Assembly (NCBI RefSeq): GCF_017976235.1
Contig: NZ_JACVHC010000008.1
Location: 62,001-126,000, forward strand
DNA from: Pseudomonas anatoliensis
GTDB taxonomy: Bacteria; Pseudomonadota; Gammaproteobacteria; Pseudomonadales; Pseudomonadaceae
Reading direction: 5' to 3'
DNA length: 64,000 nucleotides
Below, piece after piece: positions 16,598 to 25,167 of the stretch. A model generated the notes under the pieces. It made no database searches. It had not been told where the DNA came from and saw nothing but the letters and a program-made list of their open reading frames with translations. Numbering within the stretch: position 1 is the first letter of the stretch; each line of letters opens with the position of its first letter. The position numbers and the translations under genes are program-made.

Positions 16598-17350
16598 ATG
16601 TCGCGGCGCTGGTTGGCAGGGGTGGTTTTGGCTGTGCTGGGCACTGTCGCCAGTGCGCAGGAAACCGCGCCGGCGCCCTCGGTTATTCGTCTGGCCAGCG
16701 AAGTCTGGGAAGACTACACCGCTGCCGATGGCCATGGGCTGGCCTGGGATGTGTTGCGCAAGGTGTTCGAACCGGTCGGAGTAAAACTCGATATTCGCAG
16801 CGAACCCTATACGCGTTCTGTAGGGCTGGCGCAGCGTGCTGAAGTCGATGCTTGCGTGGGCTCGTATCACGAAGAGTTCAGTGATCTGCTCTATCCGCGC
16901 TGGAATTTCGACACCGATCACGTCTATGCGCTGGGCCTTGCCAGCAACCCGGCACCAACGCTGGAGACCTTGGGCAACTATCGGCTGGCCTGGGTGCGCG
17001 GCTACGACTATCAGAGCTACTTGCCCAATGTACGCAGCTTCAACGAAGTGATCCGGCGCACCGGGATCCTGTCGATGCTGACCCACAACCGTGCCGACTA
17101 TTACATCGACGCGCTGACTGAAATCAATTACGTGCTCAGTCGGGCGAGGGATCCGTCGCAATTTCGCACGACCCATGTTGCCGAGTTGCCGCTGTACCTG
17201 TGCTTCGCCAATACCCCCAAGGCCCGCACGTTGATGGCGCTGTTTGACCGGCGCATGGATCAACTGGTGAAGAGCGGCGAGCTGAAACCGATTTTCGAGA
17301 AGTGGAAGCAGCCGTATCCGTTTAGCGCGGGCGCGGCGAATCCCCTGTAG
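16598..17350 (+). CDS. Periplasmic SBP_bac_3-like binding protein
   Basis: 250 residues: signal peptide MSRRWLAGVVLAVLGTVASAQE, then an extracellular solute-binding family 3 fold (VIRLASEVWEDYTAADGHGLAWDVLRKVFE, SEPYTRSVGLAQRAEVDACVGSY, C-terminal LVKSGELKPIFEKWKQPYP). No permease or ATPase genes adjoin it, so it may be a stand-alone sensor or amino-acid binder. It follows pgpA by 34 bases and could be the last gene of the operon; a REP pair follows directly. Confidence 0.8.
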   Translation: MSRRWLAGVVLAVLGTVASAQETAPAPSVIRLASEVWEDYTAADGHGLAWDVLRKVFEPVGVKLDIRSEPYTRSVGLAQRAEVDACVGSYHEEFSDLLYPRWNFDTDHVYALGLASNPAPTLETLGNYRLAWVRGYDYQSYLPNVRSFNEVIRRTGILSMLTHNRADYYIDALTEINYVLSRARDPSQFRTTHVAELPLYLCFANTPKARTLMALFDRRMDQLVKSGELKPIFEKWKQPYPFSAGAANPL

Positions 17351-17437
17351 GAGCTGCGGCACGCTGCGATCTTTTGATCTTGATTTTGAAAGCCGGATCA
17401 AAAGATCGCAGCCTCGTTTCACTCGACAGCTCCTACA
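17346..17437. repeat. REP pair, TGTAGGAGCTG family (variant arms)
   Basis: Units at 17346-17375 and 17400-17437; the left one has GCGGCACGCTGCG instead of GCCGAAGGCTGCG and the right one carries an 8-base expansion in its loop (CCTCGTTTCACTCGACAGC). It overlaps the stop codon of the binding-protein gene. The remaining bases to ribA (17438-17574) should hold the ribA promoter. Confidence 0.85.
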
Positions 17438-17574
17438 CGGGTCTGTGTTGTCGGGTAAGTCATCAAACTTTTTGATCGTTATGCCCGATAATTCAGCCTA
17501 AGCGTCTGTAGGAACCTGCTGTTACAATGCCGCCCAGCGAATCTTCAGACTTTTTTTAGATCAGGAGCACACCG

Positions 17575-18192
17575 GTGCCTGTCGTTTTTGTCGCCGCTTC
17601 CAAGCTGCCAACGCCTTTTGCGCAATTCACCATGCACGGCTTTCTAGATGAAGCCACCGGCCGCGAGCATGTCGTGCTGAGCCTGGGTGATTTTGCCGAC
17701 GGTGCCCCGGTACTCGGCCGTTTGCACTCCGAATGCCTGACTGGCGATGCCTTGTTCAGCCAGCGCTGCGACTGCGGTTCGCAGCTTGAGGGCGCGCTAA
17801 AGGCCATCGCCCGCGAAGGTCGTGGCGTATTGCTCTACCTGCGTCAGGAAGGTCGCGGCATCGGTCTGTTGAACAAGATCCGCGCCTACGAATTGCAGGA
17901 TGGCGGCGCCGATACCGTTGAAGCCAACGAGCGTCTGGGCTTTGCCGCCGACCAGCGCGACTACGCCATGTGCCTGCCGATGCTCGAACACCTCGGGGTC
18001 AAAGCCCTGCGTCTGATGACCAACAACCCGCGCAAGGTCAAAGCCTTGACCGACATGGGCATCGTCGTCGCCGAGCGCGTGCCGCTGCACACCGGCCACA
18101 ACCCGCACAACAAACTGTACCTGGCGACCAAGGCCAGCAAGCTCGACCACATGATGGGCAACGAGCATCAGGGCGAGGTAGACCGGGCGTGA
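17575..18192 (+). CDS. ribA: GTP cyclohydrolase II
   Basis: 205-residue RibA with the intact zinc site LHSECLTGDALFSQRCDCG, the catalytic RQEGRGIGL block and LMTNNPRKVKAL. It opens the GTP ring in the first committed step of riboflavin synthesis. The GTG start at 17575 has CAGGAG 8 bases upstream. It supplies the activity that the degenerate domain of the 12783 gene lacks. Overlaps the next gene by 4 bases (GTGA). Confidence 0.96.
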   Translation: MPVVFVAASKLPTPFAQFTMHGFLDEATGREHVVLSLGDFADGAPVLGRLHSECLTGDALFSQRCDCGSQLEGALKAIAREGRGVLLYLRQEGRGIGLLNKIRAYELQDGGADTVEANERLGFAADQRDYAMCLPMLEHLGVKALRLMTNNPRKVKALTDMGIVVAERVPLHTGHNPHNKLYLATKASKLDHMMGNEHQGEVDRA

Positions 18193-18608
18193 CTCGCGGT
18201 CAGGTAAAGCGTCGCCTCAGCGTCGACTGGTGGAAATACCTGGCGTTAGCGCTGGTGCCGTTGTTCGTGCTGAATGCTGTGTTTGCTCAGAACGAGCCGA
18301 TTCTGCCGGTGCTGGCGATGCCGCTGTTTATCGCCGGTGTCGCGTCGATGTTCGTCAGCCTGAAGTTTTTTGGCCGCTACAAACATGCGCTGATCGCCAC
18401 GCAGAAATCCCTCGACACTGCAGATGAACCGGCGGCCTGGATCGCCCTCGCAGCAAGTCGCCGAGCGGCATTTCTAGCGGCCGCGTTGCCCGCGTGGGTC
18501 GGTGCACTGGCGGTATTTGTCGGCCTTGAAGCCATACCGCTGATGTTGCTGGCGCTGTCCACCGTCGTGCTGTTTTACCTCTACCGTATCCCGCGTCAAC
18601 TCGGCTGA
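18189..18608 (+). CDS. Small inner-membrane protein, unknown
   Basis: 139 residues from a GTG start that overlaps the ribA stop. Two pairs of hydrophobic segments (YLALALVPLFVLNAVFA, VLAMPLFIAGVASMFVSL, then AAFLAAALPAWVGALAVFVGL and MLLALSTVVLFYLYRI) predict four membrane helices. Some database annotations call such genes MFS-type, but four helices are too few. Coupling to ribA and to the following BtuF-like gene suggests a conserved unit; a role is not evident. Confidence 0.75.
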   Translation: MTRGQVKRRLSVDWWKYLALALVPLFVLNAVFAQNEPILPVLAMPLFIAGVASMFVSLKFFGRYKHALIATQKSLDTADEPAAWIALAASRRAAFLAAALPAWVGALAVFVGLEAIPLMLLALSTVVLFYLYRIPRQLG

Positions 18609-19408
18609 TGCGCCATCTCTGGCTGGCGGTTCTGCTGCTGGCCATCAATGGCCCTGTATTCGCCGCTCTGCGCGTGGTCAGCCTCGCGCCGTCGCTTTCT
18701 GAAATCGTCGTTGAACTGGATTCCGCCGATCTGCTGGTCGGCGTGCTGGATGCGGGCGAGCGGCCTGCAGCAATTGCGAATCTTCCCTCGGTCGGTCGCT
18801 ATGGCCAGCTCGACATGGAGCGTTTGCTCAGCCTCAAACCTGATCTGTTGTTGCTCTGGCCCGGCAGTGTCGGGCCGGCGCAGCGCGATCAGCTCCAGCG
18901 GCTGAACATCCCTACTTACGTCGCCGAACCGCACAGTCTTGAACAGCTTTCTGCGCAGATCGAAGCCATTTCGTCTCAGCTCGGTCGGCCCGAGCGCGGG
19001 GCTGCGTTGGCGGCGGATGTTCGCAAGAAACTCGAGAACCTGCGCCAGCGTTATCACCGGGATAGGCCACTTAAGGTGTTCTATCAGGTGTGGGACAAGC
19101 CGCTGTATACCGTCGGCGGGGGGCAGATCATCAGCGATGCGCTTGAGGTGTGCGGGGCGCGCAATGTGTTCGGCGACTTGAGTCTGCCGGCGCCGCAAGT
19201 CAGCATTGAGGCGGTGTTGCAGCGAGATCCCGAGGTGATTCTGGCCAGTGATCAGGCGCAGCTGGATGCGTGGAAGGCGTGGCCGCAGGTGACGGCTGTA
19301 AAGCAGAGGCAATTGCTGCTGGTCACCGACAAAGGCCTGGAACGCCCGAGCGCTCAGATGATCGACGCTACCGCCAAACTCTGCCACCTCATCCAGCCTG
19401 ACAATTAA
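18608..19408 (+). CDS. BtuF-like cobalamin-binding periplasmic protein
   Basis: 266 residues: signal peptide MRHLWLAVLLLAINGPVFAAL, then a class III periplasmic binding fold (VVSLAPSLSEIVVEL, SVGRYGQLDMERLLSLKPDLLLLW, VFYQVWDKPLYTVGGGQIISDALEVCGARNVF) characteristic of BtuF/FecB proteins. It should carry vitamin B12 or a cobamide to an inner-membrane BtuCD transporter, but btuC and btuD are not in this window. It converges on btuB, the outer-membrane B12 receptor, which supports the assignment. The ATG shares its first base with the upstream stop (TGATG). Confidence 0.85.
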   Translation: MRHLWLAVLLLAINGPVFAALRVVSLAPSLSEIVVELDSADLLVGVLDAGERPAAIANLPSVGRYGQLDMERLLSLKPDLLLLWPGSVGPAQRDQLQRLNIPTYVAEPHSLEQLSAQIEAISSQLGRPERGAALAADVRKKLENLRQRYHRDRPLKVFYQVWDKPLYTVGGGQIISDALEVCGARNVFGDLSLPAPQVSIEAVLQRDPEVILASDQAQLDAWKAWPQVTAVKQRQLLLVTDKGLERPSAQMIDATAKLCHLIQPDN

Positions 19409-19412
19409 CCCC

Positions 19413-19537
19413 TGTAGGAGCTGCCGCAGGCTGCGATCTTTTGTTGTTGTTTTATAAGATCAAAAGATCGCAGCCTTCGGCAGCTCCTACAGGGAACATC
19501 AGCAATTTCAGAAGTTTCAGAAGTTTCAGAAGTTTCA
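19413..19537. repeat. REP pair plus TTTCAGAAG microsatellite
   Basis: REP units at 19413-19442 and 19462-19491 form a hairpin between the convergent BtuF-like and btuB genes and may act as their terminator. Immediately to the right is a short tandem array of TTTCAGAAG (about 19507-19537, three and a half copies) that runs up to the end of btuB. Confidence 0.85.
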
Positions 19538-21421
19538 GCGCAGTTCGGGGGTCCAGGTCACCCCAAACATCCACGCTCGACCTTCTTCGCGATAACCATA
19601 TTGGCTGCCGTCATAGCTGTAGTTTGCGCGGCTGTGACCCTTGTCCAGCAGGTTATCCACCTTCAGATCCAGGTTGATCTCCCGGTTCAGCGCCCAACTG
19701 CTGCGCAGGCCGAACAGCGCATAGCCGCCTAGTGCTTGATTGTTGTTCAGGTCGTCATAACTGCTGCTCACCGCCTGCCAACTGGCGCCGAGGCTCAGTC
19801 GATCAAACTGCCGATCCAGATCCCAACTCAACGTCCGCCGTGCCCGCCGCGCCAACGTATGGCCGGTATCACGGTCGCGCGGGTCGATGATCGATACGCC
19901 AAGGTTGCTCTGCCAACCAAACAATTCCTGCTTCAGCGCTGCTTCGAAACCGTTGATCCGTGCTGAAGCCACGTTTTCCGGCCGTGAGTTGCTGCCGAAG
20001 ATGATCGCGTCCTCAAGGTCCGTGCGGTACAGCGACGCTTCCAGACGACTGCTGTCGCTCAGTTGGCTGCGCCATTGCAGCTCATAGCTTTTCGAGGTTT
20101 CCGGTTTCAGGTTCGGGTTGCTGAAATCAGGGTAGTACAGGTCGTTGAAGGTCGGTGCACGGAAGCCTTCGCTGTAGCTGAGCAGCAGATCGTTGTCCGG
20201 ATTAAGCGGCAGGGTGAAGGTGCCGCTCCAGGTGTTCTGGCTGCCGAACTGTTGGTTGTCGTCGTGACGCAAACCCAGCTCCGTGGAGAAACTGTCGGCC
20301 TGATAACGGTGCTGGATGAACGCGGCGCGGTTCCAGCGGCTGTCCTCGTCGAACGCGGTGCTGCTGTTGACCCGGTCTTCGTACCAGTCGCCGCCCAGGA
20401 TCAGGCTGTTGCGCGCATCCAGGGTCAGGTCGTTCTGCCAGTTCACCGAGTCGCGGTAGGTGTTGAATACCGTGCGCTCGTCGCTGAGCTTGTCGAGGGT
20501 CTTTTCGCGGTTCTCTGTGTGGCCGAATTCGACGCGGGTTTTCCAGATATCGTTGACCCGGGCATCGACGTAACTGCTGACGCTACTAACGTTGAAATCG
20601 CTGTAAGGCTGTTGCTGGACCGCTTCGAACGTGGTCATGTCGAAGCGGCCGAACGGATTGTCGAACTCGCTTTTGCCACGGTTATCCAGCAGGTTGGCGC
20701 CGACTTCTATGTCATCAGTCAGCGCATGGCTGAGGCTCAGGCTGACGGACTTGTTGCGGTAGGCGTCGTGATCGCCGTCGCTTGGATATGACTCATGAGT
20801 ACGGTCGATCCCGGCGGTTTCATCCAGGCTGGCGCCGAGGTTGAAGCGGGTTTTGTCGTCGCCACCGGATAGGCCGAGGCTGCGCTCCCAGGTTTGATGG
20901 CTGCCGAAGCCGACATGCATGCGCGGTTGCAAGCCTTGCTCAGTCCCACGGCGGGTAAAAATCTGAATCACCCCGCCAATCGCATCGCTGCCGTAAATCA
21001 CCGAGCGCGAACCGCGCAGCACTTCCACGCGTTCGATCTGCTCGATGTTCAGGTGCTGCAGATTGCTGTCACCGGAAGTGGAGTTGCCGATGCGCTGGCC
21101 GTCGACCAGCACCAGGCTTTGCGCCGACTGCGTGCCGCGGATATAGACCCCGGGCAAGCTGCCGCGTCCACCTGCTTGCGCTACTTGCACGCCTGGCACA
21201 CGACGCAGCAGGTCCGGCACATCGCTCGGTTGCAGACGATCGATGTCTTCGCGGGTGAACACGGTGTTGGCGGCGCTGCTGTCATTGCGCGCTTCGACCT
21301 GACGATTGGCGCTGATCAACACGTCCGATAGCTTCAGCGCTTGATCGCGCTCGAAAGTGTCGGCGACAGCGCTGGCGGTCGGTAGCAGAAGGAAGGGCAG
21401 GGCGAGACGCGAGAGTTTCAT
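19535..21421 (-). CDS. btuB: TonB-dependent vitamin B12 receptor BtuB
   Basis: 628 residues: signal peptide MKLSRLALPFLLLPTASAVADT, a TonB box-like LSDVLISANRQ, a plug domain (about 45-150: RLQPSDVPDLLRRVPGVQV, GVYIRGTQSAQSLVLVDGQRIG, ERVEVLRGSRSVIYGSDAIGGVIQIFTR) and a 22-strand barrel ending MFGVTWTPELR. The length and motifs fit BtuB. The ATG at 21421 is chosen over one at 21442 because the signal peptide starts there. No cobalamin riboswitch is seen in the 139 bases between dxs and btuB, which hold only a REP pair, so control may be through the dxs transcript or elsewhere. Confidence 0.85.
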   Translation of the reverse strand: MKLSRLALPFLLLPTASAVADTFERDQALKLSDVLISANRQVEARNDSSAANTVFTREDIDRLQPSDVPDLLRRVPGVQVAQAGGRGSLPGVYIRGTQSAQSLVLVDGQRIGNSTSGDSNLQHLNIEQIERVEVLRGSRSVIYGSDAIGGVIQIFTRRGTEQGLQPRMHVGFGSHQTWERSLGLSGGDDKTRFNLGASLDETAGIDRTHESYPSDGDHDAYRNKSVSLSLSHALTDDIEVGANLLDNRGKSEFDNPFGRFDMTTFEAVQQQPYSDFNVSSVSSYVDARVNDIWKTRVEFGHTENREKTLDKLSDERTVFNTYRDSVNWQNDLTLDARNSLILGGDWYEDRVNSSTAFDEDSRWNRAAFIQHRYQADSFSTELGLRHDDNQQFGSQNTWSGTFTLPLNPDNDLLLSYSEGFRAPTFNDLYYPDFSNPNLKPETSKSYELQWRSQLSDSSRLEASLYRTDLEDAIIFGSNSRPENVASARINGFEAALKQELFGWQSNLGVSIIDPRDRDTGHTLARRARRTLSWDLDRQFDRLSLGASWQAVSSSYDDLNNNQALGGYALFGLRSSWALNREINLDLKVDNLLDKGHSRANYSYDGSQYGYREEGRAWMFGVTWTPELR

Positions 21422-21447
21422 GGCAATCCATGGTTTATGCAAAACCG

Positions 21448-21550
21448 TGTAGGAGCTGCCGAAGGCTGCGATCTTTTGATTTTGCTTTTAAAAAGTCTGG
21501 AGCTGCCGAAGATCAGGATCAAAAGATCGCAGCCTTCGGCAGCTCCTACA
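21448..21550. repeat. REP pair, TGTAGGAGCTGCC family
   Basis: Units at 21448-21477 and 21521-21550 with a partial third unit (GGAGCTGCCGAAG) at about 21499-21511 in the spacer. Lies between btuB and dxs, which are transcribed the same way. Confidence 0.88.
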
Positions 21551-21560
21551 GGGGGCCGCG

Positions 21561-23459
21561 TTAGCGGTTCAACAGTTCCAGACGCTCGCGAATCGACGCT
21601 TCGATCCCGGCCTCATCCAGCCCACACTCGGCCAGCATCTGCACAGGCTTTGCATGCTCGACGTAAACATCGGGCAAACCCAGATGCAGCATCGACTTGA
21701 GGATATTCTCGCGGGCAAGAAATTCGCTGACCGCACCACCGGCACCGCCCATGATCGCGTTCTCTTCGATGGTCACCAGCAACTCGTGACTGCCGGCAAT
21801 CTCGCGTACCAGAGCTTCGTCCAGTGGTTTGACGAAGCGCATGTCGACCACTGTCGCATCCAGCTTCTCGGCGACTTTCAGCGCCTCGGTCAGTTGCACG
21901 CCGAACACCAGCAGGGCGACTTTGCTGCCTTGACGCCGAACGATGCCTTTGCCGATCTCGATCGGTTCGAGGTCTTTCTCGATTGCCGCATTCGGGCCGT
22001 TGCCGCGCGGATAACGCACCGCCGCCGGGCCGTTGTAGAGATGACCGGTGGTGAGCATTTTGCGCAATTCGTTTTCATCGCTCGGGGTCATGATGACCAT
22101 GCCCGGGATGCAGCGCAGGTACGACAGGTCGAAGCTGCCGGCGTGGGTCGGGCCGTCTTCGCCAACCAGGCCGGCGCGATCGATGGCGAACAGCACGTCG
22201 AGGTTCTGCACCGCCACATCGTGGACGAGTTGGTCGTAACCGCGCTGAAGGAACGTCGAGTAGATCGCTACTACCGGTTTTGCGCCTTCGCAGGCCATGC
22301 CGGCGGCGAACGTCACCGCGTGTTGCTCGGCAATCGCCACGTCGAAATAACGCAGCGGGAAGCGCTCGCTGAACGCCACCAGATCCGAGCCTTCCTTCAT
22401 CGCCGGGGTAATCCCGACCAGGCGCGGATCAACTGCGGCCATGTCGCACAGCCAATCGCCAAACACCGCCGAATACTTCGGCCCGCCGGTTTTCTTCGGC
22501 GCAGCGGCCGGTGCGTCGACAGGTTCGAGTTTGGTGATGGCGTGGTAACCGATCGGATCGACTTCTGCCGGGGCGAAGCCTTTGCCTTTCTTGGTGACGA
22601 TGTGCAGGAATTGCGGGCCCTTCAGGTCACGCATGTTGCGCAGCGTGGCGATCAGGGTCGGCAGGTCGTGGCCGTCGATCGGGCCGATGTAGTTCCAGCC
22701 CAGCTCTTCGAACAGGGTGCCTGGAACCAGCATGCCTTTTGCGTATTCTTCGGTGCGGCGGGCGATTTCCCAGGCGCCGGGCAGGCGCGACAGCACTTTT
22801 TTACTGCCTTCGCGCATGCTCGCGTAAGTGCGGCTGGAAAGAATCTTCGCCAGATAATTCGACAGACCACCGACGTTGCGCGAGATCGACATGTCGTTGT
22901 CGTTGAGGATCACCAGCATGTTGGCGTTGACTTCCGGCGCATGGTTCAGCGCCTCGAAGGCCATACCGGCGGTCAATGCGCCGTCGCCGATCACGGCAAT
23001 CGCCTTGCGATCACTGTTCTGCAGGCGGGCGGCAATCGCCATGCCCAGCGCTGCGCTGATCGACGTGCTGGAATGGCCGACGCCAAAGGTGTCGTACTCG
23101 CTCTCGGCGCGACGCGGGAAAGCGGCGATGCCGTCCTTCTGGCGCAGCGATTCCATGCGCTCACGGCGACCGGTGAGGATCTTGTGCGGATAAGCCTGAT
23201 GACCAACGTCCCACACCAGCCGGTCGTCCGGGGTGTCGAAGACGTAATGCAACGCGATGGTCAGCTCGATGACGCCCAGACCGGCACCGAAATGCCCACC
23301 GGTCTGGCCGACCGTGTAGAGCAATTCCAGGCGCAACTCATCAGCCAGGGTTTCCAGCTCGGCTTCGGCTAACCGGCGCAGGCCGTCCGGCGTATTCGCA
23401 CGGTCGAGCAGGGGCGTGGTCGGGCGCTTGCGGGGAATCTCATGAAACGTCGTGGGCAT
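21561..23459 (-). CDS. dxs: 1-deoxy-D-xylulose-5-phosphate synthase
   Basis: 632 residues, normal for DXS. Thiamine pyrophosphate motif GDGALTAGMAFEALNHA...NDNDMSIS, HQAYPHKILTGRR near the N-terminus, and the transketolase pyrimidine domain with DRAGLVGEDGPTHAGSFDL and YPRGNG. It makes DXP from pyruvate and glyceraldehyde 3-phosphate, the first step of the MEP isoprenoid route and a precursor of thiamine. It follows ispA by 91 bases in the classic xseB-ispA-dxs order. Confidence 0.97.
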   Translation of the reverse strand: MPTTFHEIPRKRPTTPLLDRANTPDGLRRLAEAELETLADELRLELLYTVGQTGGHFGAGLGVIELTIALHYVFDTPDDRLVWDVGHQAYPHKILTGRRERMESLRQKDGIAAFPRRAESEYDTFGVGHSSTSISAALGMAIAARLQNSDRKAIAVIGDGALTAGMAFEALNHAPEVNANMLVILNDNDMSISRNVGGLSNYLAKILSSRTYASMREGSKKVLSRLPGAWEIARRTEEYAKGMLVPGTLFEELGWNYIGPIDGHDLPTLIATLRNMRDLKGPQFLHIVTKKGKGFAPAEVDPIGYHAITKLEPVDAPAAAPKKTGGPKYSAVFGDWLCDMAAVDPRLVGITPAMKEGSDLVAFSERFPLRYFDVAIAEQHAVTFAAGMACEGAKPVVAIYSTFLQRGYDQLVHDVAVQNLDVLFAIDRAGLVGEDGPTHAGSFDLSYLRCIPGMVIMTPSDENELRKMLTTGHLYNGPAAVRYPRGNGPNAAIEKDLEPIEIGKGIVRRQGSKVALLVFGVQLTEALKVAEKLDATVVDMRFVKPLDEALVREIAGSHELLVTIEENAIMGGAGGAVSEFLARENILKSMLHLGLPDVYVEHAKPVQMLAECGLDEAGIEASIRERLELLNR

Positions 23460-23550
23460 CAGGCGAATCGTTATAGGTATAAAAGATGCGGCAGTTTACC
23501 TGATGCATCGCCCACTGCCCACGCGTTGATCTTTTTTGGCCGATTCGCCG

Positions 23551-24438
23551 TCAGCTGCGGCGCTCGACGATATACCGGGCCAGCTCGCGCAACGGCTCGG
23601 CTGCCGCGTCAAACGGTCGCAGGGCGTGCAGGGCCTGATCGCGCAGCTCCAGGGAGTAGGCCTTGGCCGCGTCCAGGCCGAGCAGCGCCGGGTAGGTCGG
23701 CTTATCCCGGGCGATATCGGCGCCCTGGCGTTTGCCGAGGGTTTCAGTATCGCTTTCGACATCGAGAATATCGTCCTGCACCTGGAAGGCGAGGCCGATG
23801 GCTTGTGCGTAAGTCTGCAAGGATTGCAGTTCATCCGGCTCGGCACGGCCGCTGGCCAAGGCGCCAAGTTTGACGCTGACTTCGATCAGCGCACCGGTCT
23901 TGTGCCGGTGCATCTGCTCGAGGGCTTTTTGATCGAGCTTGAGACCGACCGAGCCGAGGTCGATGGCTTGACCGCCGACCATACCAGCCGGGCCTGCGGC
24001 CAGTGCGAGCGCACTGACCATCTGCAAACGGATATCGGCGCTGAGGTCGCTCAGGCGCGGATCGAGCAAGGCGCTGAACGCCAGACTCTGCAAGCCGTCA
24101 CCGGCGAGAATCGCGCAAGCTTCATCGAATTTTTTGTGAGTGGTGGGCTGGCCGCGACGCAGGTCGTCGTCGTCCATCGCTGGCAAATCGTCGTGCACCA
24201 GCGAATAGGCGTGGATCAGCTCCACCGCGCAGGCCGCGCCGTTAGCCTGCTCAGGCTTGCCACCGAGGGCTTCGCACGCGGCGTAGGCCAACAGCGGACG
24301 CACGCGTTTGCCGCCGTTCATCACGCTGTAGCGCATGGCCTCGTAAAGGCGCGCCAGCTCCGGCAACGGGGCGTTGAACAGGCTTTCCAGTGCCGCGTTG
24401 ACCCGGGCCTGGCTGGTCGCCGAATACGCTGCAATCAT
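23551..24438 (-). CDS. ispA: Farnesyl diphosphate synthase
   Basis: 295-residue trans-prenyltransferase with the first aspartate-rich motif in LVHDDLPAMDDDDLRRGQPT and the second in FQVQDDILDVESDTETLGK. It condenses DMAPP/IPP to farnesyl diphosphate. The short-chain (type II) spacing of the first motif supports farnesyl length. ATG overlaps the xseB stop (ATGA). Confidence 0.95.
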   Translation of the reverse strand: MIAAYSATSQARVNAALESLFNAPLPELARLYEAMRYSVMNGGKRVRPLLAYAACEALGGKPEQANGAACAVELIHAYSLVHDDLPAMDDDDLRRGQPTTHKKFDEACAILAGDGLQSLAFSALLDPRLSDLSADIRLQMVSALALAAGPAGMVGGQAIDLGSVGLKLDQKALEQMHRHKTGALIEVSVKLGALASGRAEPDELQSLQTYAQAIGLAFQVQDDILDVESDTETLGKRQGADIARDKPTYPALLGLDAAKAYSLELRDQALHALRPFDAAAEPLRELARYIVERRS

Positions 24439-24677
24439 TCTGGCTGTTCCGCGTCGAAGGGTTCCTCGGCGAGTTCGCCATCGCGCTCCAGCAGCACTTG
24501 CACCTTCTGCTCGGCCTGAGCCAGCGCTGCCTGGCAGTCACGGGTCAGCCCGATGCCCTGCTCGAAAGCGGTCAGCGAGTCTTCCAGCGACAATTCACCG
24601 TTCTCCAGACGCTCGACCAGTGTTTGCAGGTCGGCGAGGGACTGTTCGAAATCCAGTGCAGCTTTTTTGCGGGCCAT
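24435..24677 (-). CDS. xseB: Exodeoxyribonuclease VII small subunit
   Basis: 80-residue XseB: FEQSLADLQTLVERLENGELSLEDSLTAFEQGIGLTRDCQ is the family signature, a coiled-coil helical pair that binds the XseA large subunit. First gene of the leftward xseB-ispA-dxs unit. The 490-base gap to the mag operon (24678-25167) holds a REP-like pair, an odd triple repeat (24929-24977) and the mag leader. Confidence 0.95.
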   Translation of the reverse strand: MARKKAALDFEQSLADLQTLVERLENGELSLEDSLTAFEQGIGLTRDCQAALAQAEQKVQVLLERDGELAEEPFDAEQPE

Positions 24678-24773
24678 GGCGGCAGTTTCCGGTTGACGTT
24701 AAACCGGCGCTACACTAGCAGATAGGGGGGGTATGGGCAAATGAGCGGGGCGATGTCAGCAAGAACAAAGATC

Positions 24774-24911
24774 CCTTGTGGCGAGGGGATTTATCCCCGA
24801 TCGGCTGCGCAGCAGTCGTAATCAATGCTGACTCTGTAGACCTGAAGATAGGTGTTCTTAACTTTTGGGGATGCTGCGCAGCCCAACGGGGATAAATCCC
24901 CTCGCCACAGG
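24774..24911. repeat. REP-like pair, GGGGATTTATCCCC family
   Basis: Arms at 24774-24815 (CTTGTGGCGAGGGGATTTAT...) and 24872-24911 (inverse, ending CTCGCCACAGG). Same family as 13906-14003. It sits between divergent xseB and mag genes. Confidence 0.85.
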
Positions 24912-24928
24912 ATTTGTGGTGATTCAGG

Positions 24929-24977
24929 GTTATTCGGCTCATTTTGTGAGCCGAATAACTTCGCTATTCGGCTCACT
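24929..24977. other. Hairpin plus third copy of TATTCGGCTCA
   Basis: A perfect 13-base stem GTTATTCGGCTCA / TGAGCCGAATAAC with loop TTTTG (24929-24959) is followed at once by a third copy, CTATTCGGCTCAC (24964-24976). No T-tract follows, so it is not a standard terminator. It lies about 190 bases upstream of the mag operon start and could be an operator with three half-sites or a repeat remnant. Confidence 0.5.
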
Positions 24978-25119
24978 ACCTTCAAAAGGCAGGTTTCCTA
25001 CAGCGATAGCACATGTATCCGATTGTTAAAAAACCGCCGAATGGCTAATCTTCGCGCCTTCAACGACCCGGCAGTCACGGGTCTTTCAGACGAAACGCAG
25101 TTTTAGAGGCTGTGAAGTA

Positions 25120-25130
25120 CCGAGGATCGG
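25120..25130 (+). promoter_or_regulatory. Possible RsmA/CsrA-type GGA hairpin in mag leader
   Basis: CCGA-GGA-TCGG forms a 4-base stem that presents GGA in the loop, the classic RsmA/CsrA target shape, 37 bases before the first mag start codon. A second GGA is in the Shine-Dalgarno AGGAGG at 25156-25161. MagD synthesis in P. aeruginosa is known to be under RetS/RsmA control, which makes the site credible; binding is inferred. Confidence 0.4.
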
Positions 25131-25167
25131 GTGCAAGGTTTCGTTCAGGCATGGCAGGAGGCATTAC

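Noticed and set aside
21422..21560. Cobalamin riboswitch upstream of btuB
   Set aside because: The interval is too short and is filled by a REP pair; no B12-box sequence is seen.
21654..23372. 572-codon plus-strand frame over dxs
   Set aside because: Opposite-strand shadow of dxs; no family features.
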